DNA from: Lachnospiraceae bacterium KGMB03038
Lineage (GTDB): Bacteria; Bacillota; Clostridia; Lachnospirales; Lachnospiraceae
Assembly (NCBI GenBank): GCA_007361935.1
Contig: CP041667.1
Coordinates: 1,826,501 to 1,890,500, forward strand
DNA length: 64,000 bases
Direction of reading: 5' to 3'
Positions 1 to 8,616 of the stretch are shown here, one piece after another; within the stretch, counting starts at the first letter, position 1; each line of letters starts with the position of its first letter. The notes below the pieces were generated by a model that saw only the letters and a program-made list of their open reading frames with translations, did not search any database and was not told the origin of the DNA. Both the position numbers and the translations under genes were made by a program.

Positions 1-693
1 TTCCACACGTCCCCAGGACATCTCAGAGATATGGAGCAGTCCGTCAATACCGCCAAGGTCGATGAACGCGCCGAAATCGGTCACATTCTTAACGGTTCCT
101 TCTACCGTATCGCCCACCTGGAGTTTCGCGAACAGTTCTTTCTGTCTCTCCGCTCTCTCCGCTACCAGAAGCTGACGGCGGTCGCCGATGATCCGGTTTC
201 TTCTTGGATTAAACTCGCTGATGACAAACTCGATCTCCTGATCCTGATATTTGCTCAGATCTTTTTCATAAGTATCAGAAACAAGGCTTGCGGGGATAAA
301 CACTCTCGCCTCGTCGATCACCACGCTCAAACCTCCGCCCAGAATCTGTGTTACAGGGGCTTTCAGCACCTCATGGTTTTCATATGCTTCTCTGAGACGC
401 TCATTGCCTTTTTCAGCCGCCAGTCTCTTATAAGTAAGAAGTACTTGACCTTCTCCATCGTTTACCTTCAGAACCTTTACCGTCATTTTATCGCCTACAG
501 ACACAACTGTTGTCAGATCTACATTGGGCTCGTTGGTATACTCATTTCTCATGATGATCCCGTCTGCTTTATACCCGATATTTAAAATGATCTCGTCCGG
601 TTTTACATCGATGACGGTACCATCAACAACCTCTCCATTTCTGATAGTTTTAAATGATTCTTCCAACATTTGTTCAAAAGTTTTTTCTGACAT
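1..693 (-). CDS. rpsA: 30S ribosomal protein S1 / S1-domain RNA-binding protein (3' part outside the window)
   Basis: Reading the minus strand from ATG at 691-693 gives 231 open codons running off the left edge, so only the N-terminal part is present. The protein begins MSEKTFEQMLEESF and contains successive S1 (OB-fold) repeats; the third starts around residue 193 with GDTVEGTVKNVTDFGAFIDL, a classic S1 motif. S1 proteins bind mRNA and help recruit it to the 30S subunit. A strong AGGAGG lies about 9 bases upstream. The start lies inside the last codons of ispH (20-base overlap, different frame), which implies translational coupling. In many Clostridia IspH and S1 are one fused protein; here they are separate frames. 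Confidence 0.93.
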   Translation of the reverse strand, partial: MSEKTFEQMLEESFKTIRNGEVVDGTVIDVKPDEIILNIGYKADGIIMRNEYTNEPNVDLTTVVSVGDKMTVKVLKVNDGEGQVLLTYKRLAAEKGNERLREAYENHEVLKAPVTQILGGGLSVVIDEARVFIPASLVSDTYEKDLSKYQDQEIEFVISEFNPRRNRIIGDRRQLLVAERAERQKELFAKLQVGDTVEGTVKNVTDFGAFIDLGGIDGLLHISEMSWGRVE

Positions 694-1531
694 TATTTTG
701 AACCTCCTCAATTATTTTGTTGGGCGTGGATGCCCCTGCTGTAATACCTACTGTTTCCACGGACCTTAATTGATTCATATCCAAATCGTCAAGTGTCTGT
801 ATATAGTACGTATCCGCACACGCATTACTGCAAATTTCAAATAACTTCCGAGTGTTTGAGCTTTTTTTATCGCCGATCACGATCATTGCTCCCACTCGTT
901 TCGCAATATCACGCGCCTCCTCCTGGCGCTCTTTTGTGGCACTGCAAATCGTATTTAAAACAATTATATCATACCCCTTTTCAGCTATAATTTCAACTAA
1001 TTCTTTGAATTTATTGTAATTAAATGTCGTCTGAGAAACGATACAGACTTTCTGTAAAGGGTCTTTTATTGTAAACGACTCCGCTTCCTCTTTGGTCTGG
1101 ATGATCGTCACCGGACCTCCGGCCCAGCCGCTGATTCCTTCCACCTCTGGATGCTCCGGATTTCCAACGATCACAATATGCGATCCTTTCCCGCTTTCTT
1201 CCTCTACGATCTTATGGATCTTCTTTACAAAAGGACAGGTGGCGTCCACACACCGGATCCCTTTCCGCTCCATCAAACCGCAGATTTCTTTGGAAACTCC
1301 GTGGGATCGGATGATCACTATGCCTTCTTCAACCGCGGCCAGCTCTTCTTTTGAATCCAGGACTTTTACACCCTTTTGCTCCAGATCTTTGACCACTTCG
1401 TCATTATGGATGATGGGTCCGTAGGTGTAGATCGGTTTCCCGCCGGCTTGTCCCACCTGCTGGTATACCGTATCCACCGCCCGTCTGACACCAAAACAAA
1501 ATCCCGCCGTCTTCGCCAGTTCTATCTTCAT
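674..1531 (-). CDS. ispH: 4-hydroxy-3-methylbut-2-enyl diphosphate reductase
   Basis: 285 residues, the usual length for IspH (LytB). It catalyses the last step of the MEP isoprenoid pathway, reducing HMBPP to IPP and DMAPP with a [4Fe-4S] cluster. The three cluster cysteines are visible in TAGFCFGVRRAV near the N-terminus, DATCPFVKKIH in the middle and NTICSATKERQ near residue 195. The reading frame is open further upstream to 1555, but ATG at 1529-1531 is preferred because it opens MKIELAKTAGFCFG and has AAGGAGA about 8 bases upstream. It starts 11 bases after the cmk stop and its end overlaps the rpsA start by 20 bases, so cmk-ispH-rpsA probably form one transcript. Confidence 0.96.
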   Translation of the reverse strand: MKIELAKTAGFCFGVRRAVDTVYQQVGQAGGKPIYTYGPIIHNDEVVKDLEQKGVKVLDSKEELAAVEEGIVIIRSHGVSKEICGLMERKGIRCVDATCPFVKKIHKIVEEESGKGSHIVIVGNPEHPEVEGISGWAGGPVTIIQTKEEAESFTIKDPLQKVCIVSQTTFNYNKFKELVEIIAEKGYDIIVLNTICSATKERQEEARDIAKRVGAMIVIGDKKSSNTRKLFEICSNACADTYYIQTLDDLDMNQLRSVETVGITAGASTPNKIIEEVQNNVRKNF

Positions 1532-1542
1532 CTGCTTTCTCC

Positions 1543-2202
1543 TTACCCTCTGCAAAGCTCTATGATCCGAGCCGTTACTTCCTCGACAGTCAGATTGGAG
1601 CTGTCTACCAGGACCGCGTCTTCCGCCTGCTTAAGAGGCGCTGTCTTACGGGTCATATCCCGTTCGTCCCGTTCCTGGATGTCTTTCGCGATCTCATCCA
1701 GGCTGCAGGGGATTCCTTTTTCCTTTAACTCTTCATATCTCCTTCGGGCTCTCGTTTCCACACTGGCTGTCAGAAAGATTTTTACATCCGCGTCCGGAAG
1801 TACGCAGGTGCCGATATCCCGGCCGTCCATAACCACATCTTCTGTCTTTGCCAATTCTCTTTGCAGCTCCAGCAGCTTCTGTCTTACCTCTGGAATAGCG
1901 GAGCTTTTGGAAGCCATATTCCCCACTGCTTCCTCCCGGAGTCTGCCGGTCACATTTCTCCCGTTCAGATATACCTGCTGGATCCCGTTCTCATACTGGA
2001 TCCCCACTTCAGCACCGGAAACAGCTTCTGTCATCCGGTCCGTCTCATCCGCCCGAATTCCCTGTTCCAGAAAATAGAGCGCCAGAGCCCGGTACATGGC
2101 TCCTGTATCTACATAGATAAACCCCTTCTCTTTTGCTACTCGTTTGGCAATGGTACTCTTTCCGGCCCCCGCGGGACCGTCAATGGCAACCTGATATCCC
2201 AT
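1543..2202 (-). CDS. cmk: Cytidylate kinase
   Basis: 219 residues. It phosphorylates CMP/dCMP to the diphosphate using ATP. The P-loop is seen at once in MGYQVAIDGPAGAGKST, followed by the family-typical YVDTGAMYRA and VMDGRDIGT motifs. The frame is open upstream to 2256, but the ATG at 2200-2202 matches the family N-terminus and has AAGGAG about 7 bases upstream. The upstream extension would run through the terminator hairpin at 2229-2253. First gene of the cmk-ispH-rpsA cluster that is widespread in Clostridia. Confidence 0.95.
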   Translation of the reverse strand: MGYQVAIDGPAGAGKSTIAKRVAKEKGFIYVDTGAMYRALALYFLEQGIRADETDRMTEAVSGAEVGIQYENGIQQVYLNGRNVTGRLREEAVGNMASKSSAIPEVRQKLLELQRELAKTEDVVMDGRDIGTCVLPDADVKIFLTASVETRARRRYEELKEKGIPCSLDEIAKDIQERDERDMTRKTAPLKQAEDAVLVDSSNLTVEEVTARIIELCRG

Positions 2203-2221
2203 GTTCTCCTTCCTTTCTCTA

Positions 2222-2253
2222 TAAATAAAAAAAGCCCCGGATTCAGGGGCTTT
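2222..2253 (-). terminator. Intrinsic terminator of the glycine/formate operon
   Basis: On the minus strand an AAAGCCCC arm, a 7-base loop and a GGGGCTTT arm are followed by a T-rich tract (TTTTTTTATTTAT). It lies about 60 bases after the stop codon of the formate/nitrite transporter gene and separates that operon from cmk. Confidence 0.85.
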
Positions 2254-2310
2254 CAAATCCTGACCACTGTAACAGTATAGCGCATATCTTACCGTGAGAC
2301 AAGATGCAAT

Positions 2311-2931
2311 TTATGGCTGTATTTTCTTAAGCTTAAGCGCAGGGATCAGCATGCCTCCAAGGCTGTTTCCCATGGTCATGAAAAATAGATAAGACAAACT
2401 TTTCACCGACCACATCCCCGCCAAAGATATATAGAACATGTTGGCAATACAATGCTCGAATCCGCATAAGATAAACACGCTGACACAGAAGATCAAAATC
2501 AGAGGATTGCCGGTCGAACGGAAACCGTCCACCGCCACATACATCAAGATCCCGCAGAAAAAGGCCAGGATCAAAATACTGGCCGGGCTGTCTGACAGTT
2601 TCGTCTGACAAAGCTGTACCGCTCGCTCTCTGATATTTTCCCCAATCCTGGTCTGGGCAAGAAGACCTGCCCCCAGCGCTGTTCCCGCCAGATTCCCGAT
2701 CCAGGCAGCCAGCAAAAGCGCAAGGTAAGGCTTCACTTCCGTCTGCTGGACCAGATATCCGATCTTTCCTGTATACAGATACAGGCCATTCAAAACAATG
2801 GCATACAATCCTACCCCAAAGAGCACGCTTCCCACTATCGGCTGTTCCACAGAAAGATAGACCGTCCCTCCGATCGAAATTGCCAGTCCCGCTCCCGCGG
2901 CCTGAAGGAAGATGCTTCCCATTCGCTTCAT
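2311..2931 (-). CDS. Compact formate/nitrite transporter (FNT) family channel
   Basis: 206 residues with several hydrophobic segments typical of the FNT fold. The family hallmark GFEHCIANMFY is present around residue 158; its histidine is the central pore residue of FocA-type channels. FNT proteins move formate, nitrite or other small monoanions across the inner membrane. The protein is shorter than FocA (about 285 residues) and lacks most of the usual cytoplasmic N-terminal part. The start ATG at 2929-2931 has TAGGAGG just upstream; the open frame further upstream only overlaps folD. It is the last gene of the glycine-cleavage/folate operon, which points to formate as substrate. That is inference; nitrite or another anion is not excluded. 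Confidence 0.85.
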   Translation of the reverse strand: MKRMGSIFLQAAGAGLAISIGGTVYLSVEQPIVGSVLFGVGLYAIVLNGLYLYTGKIGYLVQQTEVKPYLALLLAAWIGNLAGTALGAGLLAQTRIGENIRERAVQLCQTKLSDSPASILILAFFCGILMYVAVDGFRSTGNPLILIFCVSVFILCGFEHCIANMFYISLAGMWSVKSLSYLFFMTMGNSLGGMLIPALKLKKIQP

Positions 2932-2968
2932 AGTTCCTCCTAATGACTCTCTCCGCTGACGCGGCTTC

Positions 2969-3823
2969 TTACATTCCCCGCAGATATCCGGCCGCCCGCA
3001 GCACATGGCCGGCTAAAACTGAGGTGGTCACACTGCCAACGCCTTTTGGCACCGGACTGATATAGGAGGCTTTCCGGCTTGCCTCCTCAAAATCCACATC
3101 CCCGCAGAGATTCCCTTCTTCATCCACATTGATTCCCACGTCTATCACAACGGCCCCTTCTCCTACCATATCCCCAGAGATCATCTTTGCTTTCCCTGCC
3201 GCGGCCACCAGGATCTGCGCTTCCTTACAGACTCCTTTTAGATCCTCTGTCCGGGTGTGGCAGACTGTGACTGTCGCATGTCTTTTCAAAAGCAGCATGG
3301 CCGCCGGTTTCCCGATCACCATACTTCTTCCCACCACTACGGTCCGCCTGCCCTTAGGGTCAATGCCGTAAGCATCCAGCATGGTCATGACCGCTTCCGC
3401 CGTACAGGGCGCATACCCGGTTTCATCGCCGGCAAATACTTTCGCTATATTTACGGCGCTCATACAGTCCACATCTTTCCTGGGATCGATCATTGCCTTC
3501 ACCGGTTCTTCATCCAAATGACTTGGGAGAGGACGGAATAATAGAATCCCATGTACGTTTGGATCTTCATTCACCTGCCGGAACGCATCCTCGAATTCCT
3601 TCTGAGAGATCTCTTCCGGCAGTTCCACCACCCGGCAGCCGATTCCTGTCAGTTCCATCCGTTTCTTGGCGCCCCGCTCATAGGCCAGATCGTCCGGGCG
3701 GTTTCCCACCCGGAGGATACAAAGCATAGGCAGGATCCCCTGGCTTTTCAACGTTTCTGTCCGCCGGATCAGATCCTCTTTCATAGACTTTGCCACATCT
3801 GTCCCCATCATGACTGTACTCAT
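2969..3823 (-). CDS. folD: Methylenetetrahydrofolate dehydrogenase, FolD family, probably lacking cyclohydrolase activity
   Basis: 284 residues, normal FolD length. FolD normally oxidises 5,10-methylene-THF to methenyl-THF and then hydrolyses it to 10-formyl-THF. The Rossmann part (VVVGRSMVIGKP) and C-terminal PVPKGVGSVTTS are intact. The block VGNRPDDLAYERGAKKRMEL aligns without gaps to E. coli VGDDPASQ-Y-VASKRK: Tyr48 is kept, but the essential cyclohydrolase lysine (E. coli Lys54) is Ala52. In HGILLFRPLP the conserved Gln98 is Phe96. Asp119 (E. coli Asp121) is kept. The enzyme is therefore likely a dehydrogenase only, consistent with a separate cyclohydrolase gene 21 bases upstream. The loss of activity is inferred from these residues. 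Confidence 0.92.
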   Translation of the reverse strand: MSTVMMGTDVAKSMKEDLIRRTETLKSQGILPMLCILRVGNRPDDLAYERGAKKRMELTGIGCRVVELPEEISQKEFEDAFRQVNEDPNVHGILLFRPLPSHLDEEPVKAMIDPRKDVDCMSAVNIAKVFAGDETGYAPCTAEAVMTMLDAYGIDPKGRRTVVVGRSMVIGKPAAMLLLKRHATVTVCHTRTEDLKGVCKEAQILVAAAGKAKMISGDMVGEGAVVIDVGINVDEEGNLCGDVDFEEASRKASYISPVPKGVGSVTTSVLAGHVLRAAGYLRGM

Positions 3824-3844
3824 TGTCCTTTTCCTCCCTCTTTC

Positions 3845-4471
3845 TCAGCGGATCTTCTCCAGCACATCCTGGTAGATCTTTTCTTTCTGGCGGCTTCCCT
3901 CCTGGATCATCGCCTCTGCCTTGCTGTTCATCTCCTTGGCCCGTTCCCGGTTTTTCATCAGTTTCGTGTTAATAAAGATATTCAGAGAAGCGCCTTCCAA
4001 AGCGGCCTGGGCAAACAGGATCCCAACCCCCACATCGCTGACGGCGATCCTGCTGCCTTTCTCTCCCAAAACTTCCAGTTCTTCCATAACCTTCCGGATC
4101 GTCTCCATGATTTCCATGGGAACCACGCTCGCCTCATACAGCGCCTCTTCCATAACCGCTTCTTTCTTCTCCTGCTGCTCTTTTGTTTCTCTGGGCAGAC
4201 CATAAGCTTTGGAAAGCGGCTCAAAAGCCTTCGCGTCCGCATCCGTCAGGCGGACCAGTTCTTCCTGAAGCCCTTTCAGCTTTATAAGGCTGGCCTTGAT
4301 CTCCTCTTCCACATCCGCGTACCTTTTCTTGCCGATAGTCAGATTGGCCACCATCATGCCAAGAGCGCCGGCAAACGCGCCTACCGCCGCCGAGGCTCCG
4401 CCGCCGCCCGGCACCGGTTCCTTAGAAGAAAGCGCCTCCAAAAATTCCGTCGTTTTCTTTTCCAGCATCAT
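3845..4471 (-). CDS. fchA: Methenyltetrahydrofolate cyclohydrolase, FTCD cyclodeaminase family (FchA type)
   Basis: 208 residues matching the cyclodeaminase/cyclohydrolase family by length and by the glycine-rich PVPGGGGASAAVGAFAGALG segment near residue 18. In acetogenic and purine-fermenting Clostridia, FchA converts 5,10-methenyl-THF to 10-formyl-THF. Formiminotransferase-cyclodeaminase family members could instead act on formimino-THF, but the position between fhs and folD favours the cyclohydrolase role. It starts with two consecutive ATG codons; AGGAGG lies about 10 bases before the first. Spacing is 13 bases after fhs and 21 bases before folD. Confidence 0.88.
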   Translation of the reverse strand: MMLEKKTTEFLEALSSKEPVPGGGGASAAVGAFAGALGMMVANLTIGKKRYADVEEEIKASLIKLKGLQEELVRLTDADAKAFEPLSKAYGLPRETKEQQEKKEAVMEEALYEASVVPMEIMETIRKVMEELEVLGEKGSRIAVSDVGVGILFAQAALEGASLNIFINTKLMKNRERAKEMNSKAEAMIQEGSRQKEKIYQDVLEKIR

Positions 4472-4484
4472 TTCTCTCTTCCTC

Positions 4485-6164
4485 CTAGAACAATCCTGAG
4501 ATCACACCGTCCGCATCCACATCGATCTTCTCTGCCGCCGGTACTTTAGGAAGGCCAGGCATCTTCATAATGTCTCCGGTAAGCGCCACCAGAAATCCGG
4601 CACCCGCGGAAGCGGCAATATCCCGAATCGTGATCCGGAATCCTCGCGGACGCCCCAGCATCTTGGCGTCATCCGTCAGAGAATATTGATTCTTCGCCAT
4701 ACAGATCGGAAGCCCTCCCAGTCCGATCTCTTCTAAGTTTTTAATCTCTTTGTTGGCTTTGGCAGTATAGTCCACCCCGTCAGCACCATAGACTTTTACA
4801 GCGATCGCTTCGATCTTCTCTTTGATCGGAGCGGCTGTATCATAGACGAATTCCATCCTGCTTTCTTCCTCGCAGAGACGAATCACTTCCCGGGCCAGTT
4901 CCTCGCCCCCGGCGCCTCCTTTGCCCCACACCTGGGAGAGCGCCGTGTTGACGCCTGATTCTTTGCATTTCTGCCGCACAAAGTCCAGCTCTGCCTGGGT
5001 ATCTGTAGGAAACTGGTTGATCGCTACCACCGCCGGAAGGTGATATACCTTTGTAATATTTTCAATATGTTTCAACAGATTTGGAATCCCTTTTTCCAGA
5101 GCCTCCAAATTTTCTTCCTGCAATTCGTTCTTGGGAACTCCCCCATTATACTTCAAAGCTTTGATGGTGGCAACTAAAATCACCGCGTTTGGTCTAAGCC
5201 CAGACATCCTGCACTTAATATCTACGAATTTCTCCGCGCCCAGATCCGCTCCAAATCCAGCCTCCGTCACCATATAATCCGCCAGCTTCATACCCATCTT
5301 TGTAGCGATCACGCTGTTGCATCCATGGGCGATATTCGCAAAGGGTCCGCCGTGGATAAAAGCCGGGGTTCCTTCCAGCGTCTGTACTAGATTCGGTTTT
5401 AACGCGTCTTTTAAGAGCGCCGCCGCGGCCCCTTCCGCATGGAGATCTCCTGCGGTCACCGGTTTTCCGCTTCTGGAATAGGCGACGATGATCTTAGATA
5501 CCCTCTCTTTGAGATCCAGAATATCTTTTGCCAGGCAAAAAACCGCCATAATTTCAGAAGCCACCGTAATATCAAACCCATCCTGTCTAGTCACGCCGTC
5601 TGCTTTGGCTCCCAGCCCATCCACAATGCTGCGCAGCTGTCTGTCGTTCATATCCACGCACCGCCGCCAGGTGACCCGGTTGGTGTCAATATCCAGCGCG
5701 TTGCCCTGATGGATGTGGTTGTCCAGCATAGCGGCGATCAGGTTATTGGCCGCCCCAATGGCGTGAAGGTCTCCGGTAAAATGCAGGTTAATATCTTCCA
5801 TCGGAACCACCTGGGCATATCCGCCTCCCGCGGCCCCGCCTTTCACTCCGAACACCGGCCCAAGAGAAGGTTCCCTTAAAGCAACCATGGTCTTTTTCCC
5901 CAGCCGGTTCATCGCGTCGGCCACTCCGATGGTGGTCGTGGTCTTGCCCTCTCCCGCCGGCGTAGGATTGATGGCTGTCACCAGGATCAGCTTGGCATCC
6001 GGCCTGGATGATAATTCATCTTTGTAATACCGATAGTCGATCTTCGCTTTATATCTTCCGTAATTTTCTACATATCGCTCTGGAATCCCAAGTTCCCCCG
6101 CGATCTCATTGATCTCTCTCATCTGCGCTTCCTGGGCAATCTCGATATCACTTTTCCATCCCAT
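4485..6164 (-). CDS. fhs: Formate--tetrahydrofolate ligase (10-formyl-THF synthetase)
   Basis: 559 residues, full length. It interconverts formate + THF + ATP with 10-formyl-THF + ADP + Pi. The ATP-binding loop TPAGEGKTTTTIG is at residues 68-80, followed by the conserved REPSLGPVFGVKGGAAGGGY and DLHAIGAANNLIAA segments. It follows lpdA by 26 bases and precedes fchA by 13. In a glycine-degrading operon ending with a formate-type channel, the reverse ATP-forming direction is plausible; the forward Wood-Ljungdahl direction uses the same enzyme. Confidence 0.97.
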   Translation of the reverse strand: MGWKSDIEIAQEAQMREINEIAGELGIPERYVENYGRYKAKIDYRYYKDELSSRPDAKLILVTAINPTPAGEGKTTTTIGVADAMNRLGKKTMVALREPSLGPVFGVKGGAAGGGYAQVVPMEDINLHFTGDLHAIGAANNLIAAMLDNHIHQGNALDIDTNRVTWRRCVDMNDRQLRSIVDGLGAKADGVTRQDGFDITVASEIMAVFCLAKDILDLKERVSKIIVAYSRSGKPVTAGDLHAEGAAAALLKDALKPNLVQTLEGTPAFIHGGPFANIAHGCNSVIATKMGMKLADYMVTEAGFGADLGAEKFVDIKCRMSGLRPNAVILVATIKALKYNGGVPKNELQEENLEALEKGIPNLLKHIENITKVYHLPAVVAINQFPTDTQAELDFVRQKCKESGVNTALSQVWGKGGAGGEELAREVIRLCEEESRMEFVYDTAAPIKEKIEAIAVKVYGADGVDYTAKANKEIKNLEEIGLGGLPICMAKNQYSLTDDAKMLGRPRGFRITIRDIAASAGAGFLVALTGDIMKMPGLPKVPAAEKIDVDADGVISGLF

Positions 6165-6190
6165 TTCTTTCCTCTCCTTTCTTTAGAAAT

Positions 6191-7597
6191 CTACCGTTTC
6201 CCGCGCGGCATCACATGGATCGCTCCGCCTTCCAGCTCTTCCAGCGCCTCTCCGATTCCTTCATTATAAGTGGGATGAGCCCGCATCCCTTTTTCCATCT
6301 GATGGATGGTAAGCCCATTCGCGACTGCCGTCACAAATTCCCCGATCATATCGGTGGCTCTGGCGCACATCATATGGGCGCCCAGGATCACACCCGTGTC
6401 CTCCCTGGCCACGATTTTTATAAATCCCCTGTCTTCCTTTGAGATCAGGCTTCTTCCATTGGCGCTCATGATAAATTTTCCGGTCCGAACCGGTATCTGC
6501 TGTTCTTTGGCCCCTTCTTCCGTCAGTCCCACAGAGGCGATCTCCGGATCGGTGTAGACACAGGATGGTACCACATCCAGGTCTATGGCCGGATCCTTTC
6601 CCGCAATTTGCTTTGCTACAGCCATCCCTTGAGCGCTGGCCCTATGGGCCAGCTGGACTCCAAAGGTCAGGTCTCCGATGGCATAGACACCTTCCAGGCT
6701 GGTCCGAAACCGCTGGTCCACCAGAACTCTTCCCTTTTCCATCTCAGGCTTGGCCTCTTCCGCAAAAAGCCCTTCTGTATTGGGAATCCTTCCCACAGCG
6801 CACAGCACATATTGAGCGGACACAGACTGCTCTTTTTCCTTTTCCAAAAAGCGGCAGGCGTATCCCGATCCACCGGCCTCTATCCCCTGAACAGCCGCCG
6901 AGGTATGGATATCGATGCCTCGCTTCTTCAAGATCAGTTTCAGATTCTGGGAAATCTCTTTATCCATGTTGGGCACCAGCCGGGGCATAGCTTCCAAAAT
7001 GGTCACCCGAGTCCCCAAGCCCGCAAAGGCGGCGGCAAATTCCACACTGATCACACCGCCGCCGATAATGATCAGGCTTTCCGGCCGCTCTCTCAATTGG
7101 AGCAGGGTATCACTGGTCAAAACCCCCGGAAGGTCCATGCCAGGAAGCGGCAGCAGCAAAGGCTTTGAGCCGGTCGCCAGAATGATATGGTCCCCGGCGT
7201 AAGTTTCTTTCCCTTCTCCGGTCTGGACCTGGACTCGTTTCCCCGGAAGCAGCGTTCCTCTTCCGGAGATCCATTTGGCTCCATTGGCCTTCAAAAGCTG
7301 TTCCACCCCATGTACCAGAGTTTCCGTTGTTTCCTCTTTATAGGCCAGGATCTTCTCATAATCAAAAGACGCCTCCGGCACCTGGATGCCGAATCTTTCG
7401 GAAGCTTTCGCCTCCTGGTAAACTCCCGCCGCGTGTATCATAGCCTTGGCCGGGATACACCCCCGGTTCAGGCAGGTGCCTCCTGCTTTTCCTTCTTCCA
7501 CCACGGCAACGGAAAGCCCCAGCTTTGCCGCCTCAATAGCCGCCACATATCCTCCCGGGCCCGCGCCGATGATGATACAATCATAATGCCGTTCCAT
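6191..7597 (-). CDS. lpdA: Dihydrolipoyl dehydrogenase (glycine cleavage L-protein)
   Basis: 468 residues. The FAD-binding motif GAGPGGYVAA opens the protein, the redox-active disulfide is Cys42/Cys47 in GGTCLNRGCIPAK, a second Rossmann motif IIIGGGVISVEFA binds NAD, and the C-terminal HPTYNEGIGEA carries the catalytic His/Glu pair. It reoxidises dihydrolipoyl-GcvH and produces NADH. Its location between lplA and fhs, inside the gcv operon, assigns it to the glycine cleavage system rather than to a 2-oxoacid dehydrogenase complex. Confidence 0.96.
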   Translation of the reverse strand: MERHYDCIIIGAGPGGYVAAIEAAKLGLSVAVVEEGKAGGTCLNRGCIPAKAMIHAAGVYQEAKASERFGIQVPEASFDYEKILAYKEETTETLVHGVEQLLKANGAKWISGRGTLLPGKRVQVQTGEGKETYAGDHIILATGSKPLLLPLPGMDLPGVLTSDTLLQLRERPESLIIIGGGVISVEFAAAFAGLGTRVTILEAMPRLVPNMDKEISQNLKLILKKRGIDIHTSAAVQGIEAGGSGYACRFLEKEKEQSVSAQYVLCAVGRIPNTEGLFAEEAKPEMEKGRVLVDQRFRTSLEGVYAIGDLTFGVQLAHRASAQGMAVAKQIAGKDPAIDLDVVPSCVYTDPEIASVGLTEEGAKEQQIPVRTGKFIMSANGRSLISKEDRGFIKIVAREDTGVILGAHMMCARATDMIGEFVTAVANGLTIHQMEKGMRAHPTYNEGIGEALEELEGGAIHVMPRGKR

Positions 7598-7617
7598 CTT
7601 TTCTCCTTACTTTCCAT

Positions 7618-8616
7618 CTATAAATCCACTGTCCGCAGCCATCCGCAGATCTCTTCCACCATGTTTTGTTCCTCCGGGCCGGCCGCCGGAAGCGTCCCAA
7701 GAGCCTGAAGGAGCTCCCGCTTCTCATAACGAAGTCCGCAAAGCCACGGGCCGATGGCTTCGATCAGTTCCGGTTTCAGAGAGTCGGAATACACGCCCGC
7801 ATCCTCCACCTTTCCGCCGCAGATCTGAAACTGTATCTGAAGCGATCCCCAGGGGAACCGATGGGACTGTTCATACTGAAACCTTAGTTTCTTCCCATAT
7901 TTCCACTCCCAGGAACTATATTTTGCCCGCTCCCGTTCTATCTCCTTCTGGTCTAAGTCCTCATCTCCAATCACTCTGGCCGGATATCCATAGACTTCTT
8001 CAAATGCCTCCCGAAGCGCCTTTTTCAACTCTCCTACGGTCAGATCCGGCACGAATTCCTTTAGGTTCGCAACTCTTGACTTGACGGAGGCGACTCCTTT
8101 GGAACGCAGTTTCTCTTTGGATACGGTCAGGTACTGAGTCAGATTATCCAAATCCACGTCCACCATCAGGGTCCCGTGGTGATACCACTGTTCCCCCTGT
8201 TCATAGAACGCGTTTCCAGAGAACTTCTTCCCCTCCGCCAGAATGTCATTGCGCCCGGACTTCTCCGCCTTTACGCCCAGCTTTCGCGCCGCCTGGAGGA
8301 TCACCTCCATCTGCCGCTTTATATTGTAATCTTCTTTGCATACCAGAAAGGTAAAATTCAGATTCCCCAGATCATGGAAGACGGCTCCGCCTCCGGAGAG
8401 CCGGCGCGCCAGCTTTCCTCCGTCTTCTTCCAGCGCTTCTGTCCTGCACTCCGCCCATGCGTTCTGGTTCTTTCCGATCACTACCGTTTTCTGATTCTGC
8501 CATAGGTAGAGGATACACTGGCCTTTCCGGCAGTGCCGCAGCAGATATTCTTCCAGCGCCAGATTCTCATACGGGTCAAAGGAATGGCTCTCCAGATACG
8601 CCGTCTGGACGATCAT
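7618..8616 (-). CDS. lplA: Lipoate--protein ligase A
   Basis: 332 residues. It attaches lipoate through lipoyl-AMP to acceptor lysines such as the one in GcvH. The family motif RRLSGGGAVFHDLGN is near residue 90 and the lysine-containing GRNDILAEGKKFSG follows near residue 140; a C-terminal accessory domain completes the protein. The ATG overlaps the gcvPB stop (ATGA arrangement), showing tight coupling with the genes whose product GcvH it probably lipoylates. Confidence 0.94.
   Translation of the reverse strand: MIVQTAYLESHSFDPYENLALEEYLLRHCRKGQCILYLWQNQKTVVIGKNQNAWAECRTEALEEDGGKLARRLSGGGAVFHDLGNLNFTFLVCKEDYNIKRQMEVILQAARKLGVKAEKSGRNDILAEGKKFSGNAFYEQGEQWYHHGTLMVDVDLDNLTQYLTVSKEKLRSKGVASVKSRVANLKEFVPDLTVGELKKALREAFEEVYGYPARVIGDEDLDQKEIERERAKYSSWEWKYGKKLRFQYEQSHRFPWGSLQIQFQICGGKVEDAGVYSDSLKPELIEAIGPWLCGLRYEKRELLQALGTLPAAGPEEQNMVEEICGWLRTVDL

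Noticed and set aside
31..585. Plus-strand open frame of 184 codons at the left edge
   Set aside because: The minus strand here encodes clear S1 repeats continuous to the window edge; the plus frame is a shadow.
6565..7168. Overlapping plus-strand frames of 141 and 186 codons opposite lpdA
   Set aside because: Shadows of the dihydrolipoyl dehydrogenase gene, which has all its catalytic motifs on the minus strand.
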